Positions 31,013-32,905 of a stretch of DNA of 32,905 nucleotides are shown piece by piece. The DNA lies in contig JAGVAP010000008.1 of the NCBI GenBank assembly GCA_020060215.1, positions 1 through 32,905 on the forward strand. Reading direction: 5' to 3'. Each line of letters starts with the position of its first letter. Within the stretch, counting starts at the first letter, position 1. Origin of the DNA: Deltaproteobacteria bacterium (GTDB taxonomy: Bacteria; Desulfobacterota; DSM-4660; Desulfatiglandales; HGW-15). The notes under the pieces were generated by a model that saw nothing but the letters and a program-made list of their open reading frames with translations, was not told the DNA's origin and did no database searches. Position numbers and translations under genes: made by a program.

Positions 31013-32401
31013 TTATGGTTTGGTCACATCCTGTACGCTCATGGGCTTCACCGCGCCGGGCGGCAGGGTAGGCGGCGTGGGATCGCTCGCCATGGAAATC
31101 GAGCTTACATCGGGCAGGTTTCCATATTTCTCCTGCCAGCCCTTAAGCATCGCCTCGATCATCCTTTTCGGCGCCACCCCGGGCTTCATGCTCTCCGGGT
31201 CCATTTTCATGTCGGGCATAAGCTGCTTCATCGCATCGTGAAGACTGCCCTCAATCTCCCCCTCCTGCATGCCGGGGGCCATCTTTTTGTAGAACTGGTC
31301 CATCATCTTCTTCTTCATCTCGTCCGACATGCCGCCCGGCATCATCACGGGCATCATCTCCATCAGCATCTCCTCCATCATCCGGTTCATGTCCCCCCGG
31401 ACCCCCTGGATCCAGTCCGAATAGACCCTCGGGTCCATGTCGGGGTGAGGGAGAGAGAACTTTCTGGCGAGCTTTTCATCCCCCGGCCGGTAGCTCATGG
31501 CCTCGATCACGCGGTAAAGCTCTTTTCGCTTCTCCTCCGGCGTCCACTGGTCGTAGGCGAGGATGTCGTAGGCGATGCCGTGGAGCATGTGCAGGTTGTC
31601 GAAGATGTTGGCGGACTCCGGGGAAAGGCGGGAGTAACGGGGCATGATCTCCCTGCTGAGAAGCATCCTCAGGGGAGGGTTTCGGATGACCTGGGAGTAG
31701 TAGGTGGAATCGGTCTCCTTCACCATCTTCTCCTGCTCCTCGTCGTTCCCCCCGAGCATCATGGCCTCGTAGATCACCGGGTGCCACCAGTGCGCCGCAT
31801 AGAAGAAGTTGTTGGAGCGAGGATAATAGTTGCGAAACAAGGTAGTATAGGGCTTCATCAACACCCCCGCGCGGCGCATGGTCACGTCGAGCGGCGCCGG
31901 GCTCCTGGGGACGTCCAGTTTTCCCAGGTAGTAGCGCACCGATCGATCCGTCCATTTTCCTTTTTCGGACCAGGGGATGGACTTCTCGGAGAGCACGTCA
32001 TAGGTCTGCTCGTGGTGCATGTGGGTCCAGTCGATGGCCCTGTAGAGATTGAAGGCGAAACGTGCCGTGTATGGGCCGAAGTACTCCATGGTCGGTTCGG
32101 TGCGGGGCGGGTTGTAGAGACACGCGAGGTACTCGGCATCGGTCTCGATGTCCGCCTCCTCGTGACGGCCAAAGGGGGTCAGCTGCAGGATATCGTGCTG
32201 CTTGGCGTGGGCAAAGTGGATCGCGGACGAGATCCGGAAGGCTTCGTTGTGCCGGTGAAAGAAGGCGATGTTGTAGGGGCCTCTCAGGTAGGAGACCTCG
32301 TCCCTCTGTTCGACCGCGCCCACGGGCGTCTCGGCAACGCAGGCGAGCAGGAGCGCCGCTGAAATGATGAGAATAGCCCTTTTTACTGCGAGTGCTCTCA
32401 T
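31013..32401 (-). CDS. Exported His- and Met-rich protein of unknown function (possible lipoprotein)
   Basis: This 462-residue protein belongs to no family that I recognise. ATG 32401 is supported by AAGGAGGAG just upstream. Residues 1-30 are a signal sequence; LLAC at 18-21 is a weak lipobox, otherwise cleavage is near VGA. The mature part has paired histidines: H49/H51, H62/H65/H69, H127/H129/H130, H204/H207 (HWWHP) and H271/H274 (HMLH). Residues 338-378 hold 15 methionines in about 40 positions (MMEEMLMEMMPVMMPGGM and onwards), and a Pro-rich tail ends the protein. There is no CxxCH haem site. Such residues suggest metal (copper or iron) binding, which is inference. It is the first gene of a two-gene operon with an outer-membrane barrel protein and has a twin palindrome upstream. 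Confidence 0.8.
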   Translation of the reverse strand: MRALAVKRAILIISAALLLACVAETPVGAVEQRDEVSYLRGPYNIAFFHRHNEAFRISSAIHFAHAKQHDILQLTPFGRHEEADIETDAEYLACLYNPPRTEPTMEYFGPYTARFAFNLYRAIDWTHMHHEQTYDVLSEKSIPWSEKGKWTDRSVRYYLGKLDVPRSPAPLDVTMRRAGVLMKPYTTLFRNYYPRSNNFFYAAHWWHPVIYEAMMLGGNDEEQEKMVKETDSTYYSQVIRNPPLRMLLSREIMPRYSRLSPESANIFDNLHMLHGIAYDILAYDQWTPEEKRKELYRVIEAMSYRPGDEKLARKFSLPHPDMDPRVYSDWIQGVRGDMNRMMEEMLMEMMPVMMPGGMSDEMKKKMMDQFYKKMAPGMQEGEIEGSLHDAMKQLMPDMKMDPESMKPGVAPKRMIEAMLKGWQEKYGNLPDVSSISMASDPTPPTLPPGAVKPMSVQDVTKP

Positions 32402-32477
32402 GATCTCCTCCTTTGGGTGCACGGGTGAGATTAACTGATCATGAATCCAGTGAGTCGACTTAACCCTGGCGTTGCAG

Positions 32478-32506
32478 ATCCGGATACCAGCGTACAAAAT
32501 CCGGAT
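32478..32506. promoter_or_regulatory. Twin ATCCGGAT palindromes, candidate operator
   Basis: Two identical self-complementary octamers ATCCGGAT lie at 32478-32485 and 32499-32506. Their starts are 21 bases apart, two DNA helical turns, which would place two regulator dimers on one face. They are 77-105 bases upstream of the His/Met-rich gene start, a normal place for an operator or activator site. Confidence 0.5.
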
Positions 32507-32719
32507 TGTTGAAGATCGCAAAATGGACGGGAAGGGCACGATGGAACGACCTTATTTCAGTACCGGCAAATCGCGGAATGGGTTTCATCCTGTATCCGGG
32601 CCGGGGATAGGCAGTACGGGGTTTTTTGGGGATCACGTGAGAATGCTCCCAGAAACCAAGTGAACTCTGCCAGGCTTGTTTTCGCCGGGATCAGCCCCTA
32701 TCCTAAATGAAGGAATAAT

Positions 32720-32737
32720 CCACTGGCATGCCAGTGG
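32720..32737. repeat. Perfect 18-base palindrome with adjacent half-site
   Basis: CCACTGGCATGCCAGTGG is fully self-complementary. A further TGCCAGTG lies at 32754-32761. It could be a dimeric regulator site or part of a repeat; the gene it would serve may lie beyond the window. Confidence 0.5.
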
Positions 32738-32856
32738 TATGAACAATGGCTATGCCAGTGATTGGTGCCGGGAATTAAAATGGATCAGAACGCTCACCAA
32801 GAGCCGAGAACCGGTGGATAAGCTTCACTACGAATGAATGTCGTAGCTCTATTCTT

Positions 32857-32905
32857 GTAGGAGCAAGCTCCTGCTTGCGATCTTCTCGGAACTCAAAAGA
32901 ATCGC
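32857..32905. repeat. REP-like extragenic palindrome, copy 2 (cut by window end)
   Basis: Positions 32857-32882 match 9411-9436 at 25 of 26 bases, including the GGAGCAAGCTCC inner palindrome and TGCGATC. The window's last bases (AATCGC) may begin the second arm, which is cut off. Confidence 0.65.

Larger units (their letters stand above)
32402..32905. other. 504-base non-coding region upstream of the His/Met-rich gene
   Basis: No credible gene is seen; the open frames are short and lack ribosome sites. It holds the twin ATCCGGAT palindromes (32478-32506), a TCACGTGA palindrome (32633-32640), an 18-base palindrome (32720-32737) with a related half-site just after it, and a REP-like element that runs off the window end. 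Confidence 0.6.

Noticed and set aside
31238..32362. A 374-codon His- and Val-rich plus-strand frame opposite the His/Met-rich gene
   Set aside because: The His runs are the reverse complement of ATG-rich Met codons. The minus-strand frame has a strong ribosome site and signal peptide.
32457..32490. Possible sigma54 promoter near CTGGCGTTGCAG
   Set aside because: The GG and GC elements are too close; the required 10-base spacing is absent.

Overview
The window is GC-rich bacterial chromosome (roughly 60% GC by eye), densely coded on both strands, with 29 genes I can support. No rRNA, tRNA, CRISPR array, phage gene or transposase is visible. Solute-binding-protein transporters of the TTT and TRAP types, many two-component kinases, a class III cyclase with AAA and TPR regions, and short GGAATNNT tandem repeats would fit a Desulfobacterota ('Deltaproteobacteria')-like or related heterotrophic proteobacterium. 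This is inference from gene style only; no marker gene is present.

Layout. (1) 1-4824, plus strand: the 3' end of a cysteine-synthase-family gene, a compact tripartite tricarboxylate transporter (tctC-tctB-tctA) and a class I/II aminotransferase. (2) 4936-7370, minus strand: a small membrane protein and a periplasmic lytic-transglycosylase-like protein, separated by hairpin and REP-like DNA. (3) 7451-13954, plus strand: a GntR/FCD regulator one base from an opine-dehydrogenase-family gene, then a complete TRAP transporter (dctP-dctQ-dctM) and a 3-hydroxyacyl-CoA-dehydrogenase-family gene. This looks like a regulated uptake and oxidation module for an organic acid or amino-acid conjugate. (4) 13955-21218, minus strand: a second TTT system (tctC-tctB-tctA, with a good sigma70-like promoter), a 1105-residue zinc-ribbon/adenylate-cyclase/AAA/TPR protein and two small cupins. 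(5) 21651-23629, plus strand: an M24-fold enzyme that has lost the usual metal ligands, and a SpoT-like stand-alone HD hydrolase. (6) 23715-30160, signalling block: a cytosolic PAS histidine kinase overlapping a PPC/DUF296 gene (minus); then on plus a protein with three Ca-binding-type loops, an OmpR-type regulator with its HAMP kinase, and a four-helix membrane kinase with no partner. (7) 30186-32401, minus strand: a His- and Met-rich exported protein followed by an outer-membrane beta-barrel protein, preceded by a twin-palindrome operator candidate. The window ends inside a second copy of the REP-like element seen at 9411.

How it fits together. Three complete binding-protein-dependent secondary transporters, an aminotransferase, two NAD(P)-dependent dehydrogenases, an M24-fold enzyme and small cupins point to scavenging of carboxylates or amino-acid-derived compounds; the substrates cannot be read from sequence. 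The most unusual parts are the His/Met-rich protein with its barrel partner and twin operator, the ligand-less M24 protein divergent from the second TTT system, and the regulator/opine-dehydrogenase/TRAP module.
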